From JAICLL01 sp035252155 (GTDB lineage Bacteria; Planctomycetota; Planctomycetia; Pirellulales; JAICIG01), in assembly GCA_035252155.1 (NCBI GenBank), contig DATFDL010000546.1, positions 1-9,214 of the forward strand: a stretch of DNA of 9,214 bases. The letters are read 5' to 3'. The notes beneath the pieces are model-generated. The model searched no databases, had not been told where the DNA came from, and worked only from the letters and a program-made list of their open reading frames with translations. Position 1 is the stretch's first letter, and each line of letters starts with the position of its first letter. Both the position numbers and the translations under genes were made by a program. Below, one piece after another: positions 1-6,921 of the stretch.

Positions 1-891
1 GACGACCTGCACGCCCTTGATGTGGGCGCAGTGAATGCGGTCGCCATAGGCGCGAATGAAGTCGACGCCCGACACGCCTTGCCATTCCATGTGCGAGCAG
101 TCGAAGTTGAAGCCGGCCGCCTTGGCAAAGCCCGCGCGATCGACCGCCGCCAGGTATTCGCCGGCGCTGGCGATGTCGCCCATCGCGCGTTCGCTGGGAT
201 GGCACTCCAGATCGAACGTCGTGCCATACTTCAGGCAGGCCTGAAAGACCGGCGAGAACCGCTCGACTAACAGATTCAGGCTGACTTGAAATACGTCGGG
301 GATGGCGTGGCCGCCGATCGACTTGGGCAGCGGCGGAAACAGAAACCAATGGCTCCAGCAATGTGCCGGTGAACCGACAAAGCCCGAGACCGGCACGATG
401 CGGTTTTGCAGTTGGCCGAGGTGATGAGCTAGCCGCACCGCGTTGACCAGCGCGGCCGTCGCCTGGCGATGGGCGACTTCGCCGACTTCGGGCGGTACGA
501 AAAACGGATCGGTGCGTGGCGGCTCATTGCCGGCGGCGCGCCAGCGGGCGTAGGCATCGGCCGCTTCGCCGCCCAAAAACTGAATCGTCTTGGCGCTCGG
601 CTCGTCGCCCAGGGCCTGGCCCTGCAGGTGAGCCGCCACCGAGAAGATTTCCAAGCCGCGCTGTTTGGCCTTCGAGACGCGCTCGGCGGCATAGGCTTTC
701 GCCCCCGCGTCGTCGCCGCAGCGGGCCAGATCGAGCTCCCAGCTCGCCTCTTCCCAACCATCGAAACCGGTCTCGGCGATCGAATCGAGCCACTGATCTT
801 CGGGCACGTTGCCAAACTGCCCGCGAACCAGCCCGATCTGGTGATATGAATGTTTGCCGCGACGATGCTCTTTGGTCTGGCGGTGACCCAC
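1..891 (-). CDS. Sugar phosphate isomerase/epimerase-like TIM-barrel protein (3' end cut off by window)
   Basis: The frame is open from 891 to the window edge, 297 codons, with the C-terminus missing. I place the start at the GTG at 889-891 because GAGGAG lies 6 nt upstream of it. The translation has the pattern of the xylose-isomerase-like/AP-endonuclease-2 TIM-barrel family. Near the N-terminus is GLVRGQFGNVPEDQW followed by ETGFDGWEEASWE, the usual first strand and acidic residue. In the second half come FDLECHPSE, NFDCSHMEWQG and HCAHIKG, whose Glu, Asp and His residues sit where the family binds its divalent metal. Such enzymes interconvert sugars or sugar phosphates, but the substrate cannot be told from sequence. 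No signal peptide is visible, so it is probably cytoplasmic. It lies downstream of the FecR/HEAT gene on the same strand with a 201-nt gap, so co-transcription is possible but not shown. The family call is firm, the specific reaction unknown. Confidence 0.88.
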   Translation of the reverse strand, partial: MGHRQTKEHRRGKHSYHQIGLVRGQFGNVPEDQWLDSIAETGFDGWEEASWELDLARCGDDAGAKAYAAERVSKAKQRGLEIFSVAAHLQGQALGDEPSAKTIQFLGGEAADAYARWRAAGNEPPRTDPFFVPPEVGEVAHRQATAALVNAVRLAHHLGQLQNRIVPVSGFVGSPAHCWSHWFLFPPLPKSIGGHAIPDVFQVSLNLLVERFSPVFQACLKYGTTFDLECHPSERAMGDIASAGEYLAAVDRAGFAKAAGFNFDCSHMEWQGVSGVDFIRAYGDRIHCAHIKGVQVV

Positions 892-897
892 GAGTTG

Positions 898-903
898 CTC
901 CTC
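898..903 (-). promoter_or_regulatory. Ribosome binding site for the TIM-barrel gene
   Basis: GAGGAG on the minus strand, 6 nt before the GTG at 889-891. It decides the start: the frame is open further upstream, but no other start codon has such a site. Confidence 0.6.
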
Positions 904-947
904 AGGCAAGATGCTGCAAAGTTCGATTCCGGGAGGCCCTCACCTAA

Positions 948-966
948 CCTCTCCCAGAGGGAGAGG
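948..966. repeat. Short perfect hairpin (CCTCTCCC-AGA-GGGAGAGG)
   Basis: An 8-bp perfect stem with a 3-nt loop. It lies inside a weaker 8-bp inverted pair, 908-915 with 974-981. CTCTCCC/GGGAGAG palindromes of this kind are scattered between genes in many GC-rich bacteria. It sits just upstream of the TIM-barrel gene, so in that transcript it could be a leader hairpin. No function is shown. Confidence 0.5.
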
Positions 967-1040
967 GATGCGAAGCATCTTAATCGGTCGGCGAGGTGAA
1001 GTCCAAGGGTTGAGTGAACCAGCCGTGCTGCGCTCCGCGA

Positions 1041-1080
1041 CGCCGACTGCGTCGGCGGAACACAGCCGAGGGCGGCTGTG
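1041..1080. other. Two adjacent GC-rich hairpins after the FecR/HEAT gene
   Basis: The first hairpin is CGCCGAC (1041-1047), loop TGC, GTCGGCG (1051-1057). The second is CACAGCCG (1061-1068), loop AGGG, CGGCTGTG (1073-1080). The second begins 12 nt after the stop codon of the minus-strand FecR/HEAT gene. They are placed like a transcription terminator, but no run of U follows on either strand. A processing hairpin or a dispersed intergenic repeat fits equally well. Confidence 0.4.
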
Positions 1081-1092
1081 CCACATGGCCGT

Positions 1093-3222
1093 TCACTCCT
1101 CGTTGGCCTTGGGCACGATCAGCCCGGCTTCGAGCTTTTGCCGCCAGCGCTGGACGGGCGTGCGGCGCTTGATCTCGGTGGCTTCGGGCTTGTAGAGGTA
1201 ACCAAAGCCCGTGATGTGGTGCAGGTTCCAGAAACTGAGCACCCGATAGTCGAGGTCTTCGTGGCTCAGCCACTCGATCAGTTGGGCCGCCGCGCCCTCT
1301 TCGAGTTGCTCGGGGCTGTATCCCCAGAGCATGCGATAGAGCTCGTCGCCGTGCTTCTGCCCACGGACGGCTTCGAACGCCTTGCGCACTTCGGCCGCGG
1401 TCTCTGGTCCGCGGGCCACGGCGGCCCGCAAGCTGACGATATCGTTATTATCGAGCCGCCGCCGCGTGGGATCGTTGAGCAGCGGCACCAGCGGCTCAAA
1501 CTGCCCGAGCAGGGCCAGGCTCTGAATGGCCAGAATGCTGTTCTCTTCGAGGCGATGCGCAAGCAGTTCGGTCAAGGCGGGCACCACCGGCTTATCGACG
1601 TGCAGATAATCGTCGACCGACGCCGCCGCGCGCCGCTCCATGGGCGTCAAGTCGTTGGCCTCAATCCAGACGGGCAACTCCTCGGCGTTCTTGCCCGCGG
1701 CGGGGTCGCCTCGGCCGAGCGGCCAATGGGCTTTGCCGCGGATGGCTTGCTGGCGGCCTTTCTCGCCCTGCCAAGCGACTTCGCCGCTAGCCACATAAAG
1801 ATCGACCAGGGCCGGAGCGGCTTCGGTCTCTGGATCGCTGCCATCGGGCGGCTTGTGCGAAACTTCAACCGCCAGCACAGCGTCTTCTTGCCCGAAGGTG
1901 ATGAGGCCGGCCTGGTCACCGGCTCGCATGCGCACTTTCGTGGGCCGGGCGGCGGAGAGGAGCACCAGGCGGCCCGCATCGAGGCGGATTTCGGGCACGC
2001 CCTCGCCGTCGAGCGCGGTAAAGCTGGCCTGCGCGCCGCCATACAATTGCACGGTGATTCCGCTGGCCAGCACCACGCTGGGGCGATACGCAGGCAGCGC
2101 GATGAGCGTCTCGCCGGCGTAGACGGTGCCGCGGGCCGGCACGCGGCGGGCTTTTTTGCCGGGCTGACGCACCAGCACCTCGTGCTCGGAGATCAGCCGG
2201 CCTACGCTGTCACCGGTTGCGTCCGCATCGCCGCCGTCGTCTTCGGCAGCGTCTGGATCGGCCGGGCGTGGCTTCGCCGAATCGCGCTTCGCGCGCTTCA
2301 CATCAGCCGCGGACGGATTGTCGGGCGATGGCTCAGTCGAAGCGTCGTCGGAATCGTCAGGTTTCGACGCCGCGACATTAGCATCGTCCGACGGTGCCGA
2401 ATCGGCCGCTTGCTCTTGGTCCGGTTCTTCGGTCGTCGCCTCTGGCTTCGCGCCGCTCTCGGTTGGCGCGCCGTCGGCTGTAGACGCGCCTTGTGCCGTG
2501 TCAGCCTCCTTATCGGAATTCGCGGTGTCGCCATCGCCGGGCGCCGAGGGGAGACCGTTGCTATCGCTTTGAGTCGGTCCGGCGTTGACATCGGCACCTG
2601 CACCTACCGCGGCGAGCTGATCGGGGCGTTTTTTCCACCATGTGTAACCGCCGGCCGCGGCCACCACCGCCAGCAGTAACACGAGCAGCGCGGGCAACAG
2701 CCGGCGCCCGCCCTGCGGTTCGGCCGGCTCGCGGAGATAATCGGGCACTTCCACCTTGCGGCGTTTTTTCTTGCGGCGTTTTTGTCGGGCGGCATCCGGC
2801 GCTTTCGTGGCGGTGTCGCGCCGGGGCGATGCCTCGGCGTCGGTCGGCAACCGATACATGCGCTGGCGTCCCGTGGCCTCGATCTCGGCCGGCTCGCCCA
2901 GCACCAGCGCCAAAATCTGGTGGGCCGCGGTTACTTCCGCCAGATGAACGTCGGATTCGAGGCACACCTTTTCAAAATCGGCGACTCGTTCCGATGGCAG
3001 CGTATTGTCGAGATATTCGGCCACAGTGTTGGCATCGAGTCCCAGGCCCCGCCCGTGCAGCTTGGGCGCCCCCACGCGCAGCCGGCGGGTTACGTCGCGC
3101 ATCCGGTGCATCAGGCCGGTAGCGAACTCGCTTTCTTCGATCTTTTTGCCAACATCTTGGGCATCGGCCGGCTCAAGAATGTCGTCCATATAAGCCAGCA
3201 TGGTGCGGAGGGTAAGTCGCAT
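1093..3222 (-). CDS. Single-pass membrane protein with FecR-like and HEAT-like domains
   Basis: A 709-residue protein. Residues 1-110 form a helical, soluble N-terminus (MRLTLRTMLAYMDDILEP, then EYLDNTLPSERVADFEK) that recalls the cytoplasmic part of anti-sigma-type proteins but lacks a zinc His-Cys-Cys cluster. A very basic patch (147-156) precedes one membrane helix (about 175-192). An acidic, Ala/Asp/Ser-rich linker of some 130 residues follows. A FecR-like beta domain spans about 340-500 (GTVYAGETL, LYGGAQASF, LDAGRLVLL, VASGEVAWQG). The C-terminus from about 520 is helical and HEAT-like and ends with the motif SFWNLHHITGFGY...WRQKL. By family analogy it may sense an envelope signal or restrain an ECF sigma factor, but no sigma gene lies in this window. 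The start at 3222 is chosen because the protein-like sequence begins there. The frame stays open upstream to 3960, but that part overlaps the repeat element and the next gene. No Shine-Dalgarno site is seen. Confidence 0.85.
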   Translation of the reverse strand: MRLTLRTMLAYMDDILEPADAQDVGKKIEESEFATGLMHRMRDVTRRLRVGAPKLHGRGLGLDANTVAEYLDNTLPSERVADFEKVCLESDVHLAEVTAAHQILALVLGEPAEIEATGRQRMYRLPTDAEASPRRDTATKAPDAARQKRRKKKRRKVEVPDYLREPAEPQGGRRLLPALLVLLLAVVAAAGGYTWWKKRPDQLAAVGAGADVNAGPTQSDSNGLPSAPGDGDTANSDKEADTAQGASTADGAPTESGAKPEATTEEPDQEQAADSAPSDDANVAASKPDDSDDASTEPSPDNPSAADVKRAKRDSAKPRPADPDAAEDDGGDADATGDSVGRLISEHEVLVRQPGKKARRVPARGTVYAGETLIALPAYRPSVVLASGITVQLYGGAQASFTALDGEGVPEIRLDAGRLVLLSAARPTKVRMRAGDQAGLITFGQEDAVLAVEVSHKPPDGSDPETEAAPALVDLYVASGEVAWQGEKGRQQAIRGKAHWPLGRGDPAAGKNAEELPVWIEANDLTPMERRAAASVDDYLHVDKPVVPALTELLAHRLEENSILAIQSLALLGQFEPLVPLLNDPTRRRLDNNDIVSLRAAVARGPETAAEVRKAFEAVRGQKHGDELYRMLWGYSPEQLEEGAAAQLIEWLSHEDLDYRVLSFWNLHHITGFGYLYKPEATEIKRRTPVQRWRQKLEAGLIVPKANEE

Positions 3223-3274
3223 GGAGGTGGTTTTTGGGTTAGATGGAGCTGCTATCGATGTCTGAAAGGACGCT

Positions 3275-3462
3275 GGGTGCCACGGCATCCGCCGCGGCGC
3301 TGGTGGCATTGACCGACGCGCGACGCAAATCGCCGCGGCGGACGCCGTGCGGAGCCAACCCTCAGCCTGGCCGAAGAGGCAAACCCGCACGGCGTCCGTC
3401 GCAGCGGCCGCATCTGCGAACACTGCGCCGTCCATCGCGCTGCGACGGATGCCGTGGCACCC
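3275..3462. mobile_element. 188-bp nested inverted-repeat element (MITE-like, non-coding)
   Basis: The ends are a 17-bp perfect inverted repeat: GGGTGCCACGGCATCCG at 3275-3291 and its reverse complement at 3446-3462. Inside are a second perfect pair of 14 bp (3339-3352 with 3385-3398, core GACGCCGTGC) and a third of 11 bp (3397-3407 with 3438-3448). No convincing protein is encoded. It fills most of the gap between the selenoprotein gene and the FecR/HEAT gene, ending about 50 nt upstream of the latter's start. It could be a non-autonomous transposable element or a strongly folded RNA. I see no clear target-site duplication. Confidence 0.6.
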
Positions 3463-3530
3463 TCGGACGAGGCGGACTAGGTGGCTGCCTGTAGTTAATA
3501 GTGACAGGCTGAGAAGAAATCCGTACAAGA

Positions 3531-3553
3531 AACGGAATGAATTCCGTTCTACT
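3531..3553. repeat. AACGGAAT palindromic repeat at the selenoprotein stop codon
   Basis: AACGGAAT-GA-ATTCCGTT at 3531-3548 is a perfect 8-bp inverted repeat. Read on the minus strand with the adjoining bases it matches the repeats at 8961 and 8993 almost base for base. The TAG stop of the selenoprotein gene (3549-3551) is made of repeat sequence. The hairpin lies directly behind the stop and could protect the 3' end or help end transcription. Confidence 0.65.
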
Positions 3554-4790
3554 GGCACTGGTCCAAGAGCAGCATCACCAGCGACTGCTCCAGCTCGCCG
3601 GGTTTGAAGCCAAACGGGCCACGGCCGCTCTTGTAGGCCACGCGGCCGTCGTGGTCGATCAGGTACAGCCGGTCGGGCATGCCGCTGTAGGCCCGGCCCA
3701 CGCGGTCGTCGAGCTCGTCGACCAACAGCGGCATCGAAATTTCCAGCACTTCGCAGCAGCGGTCGGCCACGCCAATGCGCTCGGCCATCTGTGTGGGCTG
3801 GTGGATGGGCGTGCCGGCGTCGTCCTTGGTAAACTTGCCGGGCCAGACGCCGTCGCCGGCGTGCGCCTCGCGCACGTAGACGGCCAGAAACTCGGCTTGC
3901 TCGCCATAGCGGCGATGCAGTTCTTCCAAGGTCCCAAACTGAGACCGGAAGGGGCCTCACGTAAAACTGCCAAAAATCAGCACCACCGGCTTTTTGCCGT
4001 ATAGCTCGCTGAGCCGAATTCGACGCCGGCCGTGATTGTCGGCCAACTCAAAATCGGGCGCGCGTTGTTCCAAAGCCGGTCCTTCGTACACCGAGCCGAG
4101 CTCGCCGGTCACGAAGCCCTTCAGCAGGCCCAGCGGCGTGGGGTCGTCATCGTCCTTGGCGGGCTCGGGCGGAAAAAGCGCCGCCCGCAGGTCGTCGGGC
4201 GTGATCGCTTCGCCGCCCAGCGCCGCCCGCTCGAAAAAGTCTTGCCACTCTTCGCGCGTGAGGCGGCCGTTATGGTCGTCATCGAGCGGACCGAAGAACC
4301 GCCGCGCTTGCGCCGACTGCTTGACAAACGGCGCCGACTCCGACCAGTCGAAGTCGTCGGCCTTCAGCAAACCGTCTTCGTCGCGGTCGAGCCGGGCGAA
4401 GAGCTCAGCCGCCTCCGACGGAAGCTCATTGGGCGAGATCGTCTGATCGTCGTCTTGGTCATACCGCTGCGTGAGCCATTGCCAACCGTAGCGGCTCTCG
4501 CCCTCGTGAAACCAGCCCTTGCCAGGCGCGGGCGGCGAACCTTGTGCCAAGGCTGCGAGCATTTCGACGATCTCGGCCTGGCGCACGCGGTCGGCCAGCG
4601 TCCAGTACGGATCGAGATAGCGCCGCGGATGAAACCAGCGGGATTTTGGATTTTCAATTTTGGATTTTCGACTTTGCGCGGTGGCTGGCGCCGGCGTGTG
4701 CGGTCCGGAGCTTGCTTGTTCCTGTGCGGCCGCCAGCGAGGTCAGCAAGCTGGCGGCCAGAACGGTCCTCAAGAGCAGTCGGATGTGCAT
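3549..4790 (-). CDS. Exported EF-hand / deiodinase-like selenoprotein (in-frame UGA = selenocysteine)
   Basis: A 413-residue protein if UGA at 3957-3959 is read as selenocysteine (residue 278). Residues 1-22 look like a signal peptide (hydrophobic, then LAAAQEQ). Three canonical EF-hand loops follow: 111-122 (DQDDDQTISPNE), 135-146 (DRDEDGLLKADD) and 170-181 (DDDHNGRLTREE). From about 236 comes a thioredoxin-fold domain (APDFEL, VVLIFGSFT-U-GPF). After the UGA the family pattern continues without a break: FLAVYVREAH, LLVDELDDRVGRAYSGMPDRLYLID, and YKSGRGPFGFKPGE. This is the iodothyronine deiodinase signature, whose animal members have GSCTUPPF with Sec at the same place. In bacteria the natural substrate is unknown; a thiol/selenol redox or dehalogenation role is inference. 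The start at 4790 is preferred over the ATG at 4850, which overlaps the -10 box. No Shine-Dalgarno site is seen. Residues 39-50 come from an inserted repeat. A Cys-to-stop mutation is the alternative, but the intact downstream frame and the SECIS hairpin argue against it. Confidence 0.9.
3923..3951 (-). promoter_or_regulatory. Bacterial-type SECIS hairpin
   Basis: In the mRNA, CUUCC (3951-3947) plus GGUCUC (3946-3941) pairs with GGGACC (3935-3930) and GGAAG (3927-3923). This gives 11 base pairs with one U-G wobble and a 2-nt UU bulge (3929-3928) on the 3' side. The apical loop is AGUUU (3940-3936). The loop begins 16 nt after the UGA and has G at its second position. Both features fit the known rules for bacterial SECIS elements, which bind SelB and direct Sec insertion from within the coding region. 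Confidence 0.8.
4641..4676 (-). repeat. A-rich repeat copy lying in frame inside the selenoprotein gene
   Basis: On the minus strand this stretch is built from AAAATCC units with AAATCG/AAATTG variants. It encodes residues 39-50 (QSRKSKIENPKS), between the signal peptide and the first folded part of the protein. A nearly identical copy lies at 4955-4990 in opposite orientation and outside any gene, so this segment looks like an intergenic repeat captured as coding sequence. Confidence 0.7.
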
Positions 4791-4848
4791 CGGATGGGGG
4801 GCGTAATAAAGAAAGTCGCAAAAGGCGGACGAGAACGAGAATGGTATC

Positions 4849-4857
4849 ATTATAGCA
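4849..4857 (-). promoter_or_regulatory. Extended -10 promoter for the selenoprotein gene
   Basis: TGCTATAAT on the minus strand: a perfect TATAAT at 4854-4849 with the TGn extension. No good -35 box is seen 16-18 nt upstream, as is common for extended -10 promoters. Transcription would start near 4842, leaving a leader of about 50 nt before the ATG at 4790. Confidence 0.6.
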
Positions 4858-4954
4858 AGCGTAGCTTTCTAGGACGGTGGTTGGCATTAGCCGTGGCCAT
4901 GCCCTGGGCGCCGAGAAACCGGGGGCGGAGTTATCGCTCGTCCCACTCGGCCTA

Positions 4955-4990
4955 CAAATCGAAAATCCAAAATCGAAAATCCAAAATCCC
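4955..4990 (+). repeat. A-rich AAAATCC repeat, intergenic copy
   Basis: Two AAATCGAAAATCC-type units in a row, the inverted partner of the copy at 4641-4676. It lies between the selenoprotein promoter and the first toroid gene. Apart from this copy and the -10 box, the gap 4791-5053 holds only a weak possible -35 (TTGCAC at 4998-5003) with no convincing -10 for the plus-strand gene. Confidence 0.65.
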
Positions 4991-5053
4991 CCAATGCTTG
5001 CACCAGACGAAAATTCCAGTAGGCTAAGAGGTTAGGGTGCCTGTATTGTTCTC

Positions 5054-6847
5054 ATGTCGTTCACGGAATCTCTCGCGATGGCCACCGATTCGTCTCCGGG
5101 CAGTAAATTGGATCTTCCGATCCCCGACATCATCGTGAACCAGCCGACGGGTGAGCGGCCGCCGAAGCCGCCTTCCGCCGGCAAGACGCCCGCACGCAAA
5201 GAGACGCCGGCTAAGAACGGCGTCTCGAAGCCCGCCGCGCCGAAGACAAAGACCGCGGCGGCGAAGAGCAACACATCAGCCGACAACGCGGGCGAAAAGC
5301 CGAAGCCTCGCGCACGAAAAAACGCCGAGAAATCCGGCGAACGCCGCAGCAAAGCGCTCGAAGAACTCGAAGAGCTGGAAAAAGTCGGCGCTGTGCCGAT
5401 GCGGGTCATGGCCCCCGCCGTCATGATCAGCCTACTCGTGAATATGCTCTTCGTGGTGATCGCCGGGCTGCTGGCGATGCCGGAACCCGTAAAGGCTCAA
5501 CTCAAGGTGCTCCTGGCCAACGTCAGCGAAAGCGCCGACCCGCTCGATGAAATTCAAGAGTTGCCGCTCGACGCGCCCGAGCTCGATACGGAAGTGACCG
5601 ACGTAGCCATGGACGCGCCGAGCGTTTCGACGACCGAAAGTTTGAGCCCCACCGATATGCCCGACGAACCGCCGCCGATGGCTGCCATGGAATTAGATCC
5701 GGTCGGCATCGAGACGGCCCCACGGGAAGCATTGCTCACACAGCTTGGCTCGGTTTCGGGCACGGGGGTAGCGGGACGGGGCGACGCCAAATCGCGCGCC
5801 GCCATGGTGAAGGCCGGCGGCGGTACTGACGCCAGCGAAGCCGCCGTGGCCGCGGCGCTCAAATGGTTTGCTCAGCACCAAAACGAAGACGGCAGTTGGA
5901 ACTTCGACCACCGTGTAGGCCCTTGTCAGGGGCGATGCGGCGATCCCGGCGCCAAGAGCAAGGCCACGCTGGCCGCCACCGGTATGGCGCTCCTTCCGTT
6001 TCTCGGCGCCGGCCAGACGCCCAAGCAAGGCCAATACAAGCAACAGGTGGCCGCTGGGCTTTATTACCTGGGGAGCAACATGGAAATGACTCCGCATGGT
6101 GGCGACATGACTGAGCATGGCGAAGGGGCGATGTACGGACATGGCATCGCTTCGATCGCGCTGTGCGAGGCCTACGCCATGACGCACGACAAGCAGCTTC
6201 AGGCGCCGGCCCAGGCCGCGCTGAACTTCATTATGTATGCCCAGGATCCGGTCGGGGGTGGCTGGCGCTACGCTCCCCGCCAAGCCGGCGACACTTCGGT
6301 GGTCGGCTGGCAGGTGATGGCGCTGAAGAGCGGCCATCTCGGCTTTCTGACGGTCAAGCCCGACACGGTCAAAGGGGCGATCAAATTCCTCAACGCGGTG
6401 CAGGCCGACGGCGGGGCGCAATACGGCTACGACCGACCAGGCGGCGGAGCGGCGACCACCGCGGTCGGCCTGCTCTGCCGGATGTACCTGGGTTGGGAGC
6501 ACGACAAGCCCGAACTGGAACGAGGCGTGCTCCACCTGGCCAAGCAAGGCCCGACGCTGGGCAATATGTACTTCAGTTATTACGCCACGCAGGTGCTGCA
6601 CCAATTCGATGGACCCGACGGGCCGATGTGGAAAGAATGGAATACCAAGATGCGTGACTCGCTAGTGGCCTCGCAGGCCAAGAAGGGTCACGAGACGGGC
6701 AGTTGGTTTTTCAAGCCGGGCGACCACGGCTCCGACGCCGGCGGCCGGCTCTATTGCACGTCGATGGCCACCATGACACTCGAAATTTACTACCGCTACA
6801 TGCCGATTTATCAACAGAAGAGCGCGGAGTCGGCATTCGAAGAATAG
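5054..6847 (+). CDS. Membrane-anchored squalene-cyclase-like toroid protein, paralogue 1
   Basis: A 597-residue protein. Residues 1-115 are a Lys/Pro/Ala-rich, probably cytoplasmic tail ending in an acidic-basic helix (ALEELEELEKVG). One membrane helix spans about 118-141, and an acidic, Pro-containing linker runs to about 250. From 257 to 585 comes a helical repeat domain of the squalene cyclase/prenyltransferase alpha/alpha-toroid type, with QW-like motifs: QNEDGSWNF (277-284), QDPVGGGWRY and GHETGSWFF. The DxDD catalytic motif of squalene-hopene cyclases is absent. At the possible counterpart the sequence is GDTSVVGWQ, so terpene cyclase activity is unlikely. A CxxxC pair (C291, C295 in GPCQGRC) is shared with the next gene and could bind metal or form a disulfide. 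The toroid probably faces the periplasm. The ATG at 5078 is an alternative start; neither has a strong Shine-Dalgarno site. Function unknown. Confidence 0.88.
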   Translation: MSFTESLAMATDSSPGSKLDLPIPDIIVNQPTGERPPKPPSAGKTPARKETPAKNGVSKPAAPKTKTAAAKSNTSADNAGEKPKPRARKNAEKSGERRSKALEELEELEKVGAVPMRVMAPAVMISLLVNMLFVVIAGLLAMPEPVKAQLKVLLANVSESADPLDEIQELPLDAPELDTEVTDVAMDAPSVSTTESLSPTDMPDEPPPMAAMELDPVGIETAPREALLTQLGSVSGTGVAGRGDAKSRAAMVKAGGGTDASEAAVAAALKWFAQHQNEDGSWNFDHRVGPCQGRCGDPGAKSKATLAATGMALLPFLGAGQTPKQGQYKQQVAAGLYYLGSNMEMTPHGGDMTEHGEGAMYGHGIASIALCEAYAMTHDKQLQAPAQAALNFIMYAQDPVGGGWRYAPRQAGDTSVVGWQVMALKSGHLGFLTVKPDTVKGAIKFLNAVQADGGAQYGYDRPGGGAATTAVGLLCRMYLGWEHDKPELERGVLHLAKQGPTLGNMYFSYYATQVLHQFDGPDGPMWKEWNTKMRDSLVASQAKKGHETGSWFFKPGDHGSDAGGRLYCTSMATMTLEIYYRYMPIYQQKSAESAFEE

Positions 6848-6858
6848 ACGACCGTAGA

Positions 6859-6898
6859 CATCATGCTCCGCATGATGCCGCCGACGCCTTCGGCGTCG
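6859..6898. other. Two hairpins in the gap between the paralogues
   Basis: CATCATGC (6859-6866) pairs with GCATGATG (6870-6877) over a TCC loop. CGACGCC (6882-6888) pairs with GGCGTCG (6892-6898) over a TTC loop. They fill most of the 74-nt gap between the two toroid genes. Neither is followed by a U tract, so they look more like processing or stability hairpins than a terminator. Confidence 0.45.
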
Positions 6899-6921
6899 CC
6901 CGCGGCAGCGAAAGGCGCTTT

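Noticed and set aside
1078..2679. 533-residue open frame on the plus strand
   Set aside because: It is the antisense shadow of the FecR/HEAT gene. Composition is Arg/Gly/Ala-rich with no recognisable domain, as expected in GC-rich DNA.
3957..3959. UGA as a true stop, making a 277-residue EF-hand protein and a pseudogene remnant
   Set aside because: The frame continues intact for 135 codons with strong family motifs, the UGA is at the Sec site, and a SECIS-like hairpin follows.
3223..3960. Upstream extension of the FecR/HEAT frame to a 955-residue protein
   Set aside because: The extra 246 codons cross the inverted-repeat element and overlap the selenoprotein gene in another frame. The sequence is Arg/Ala-rich and unlike a protein domain.
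4998..5026. Sigma-70 promoter for the first toroid gene (TTGCAC ... TAGGCT)
   Set aside because: The -35 is fair, but the -10 matches at only three positions, so it is too weak to call.
4032..5027. 331-residue open frame on the plus strand
   Set aside because: Antisense shadow of the selenoprotein gene; it also runs across the promoter and the intergenic repeat.
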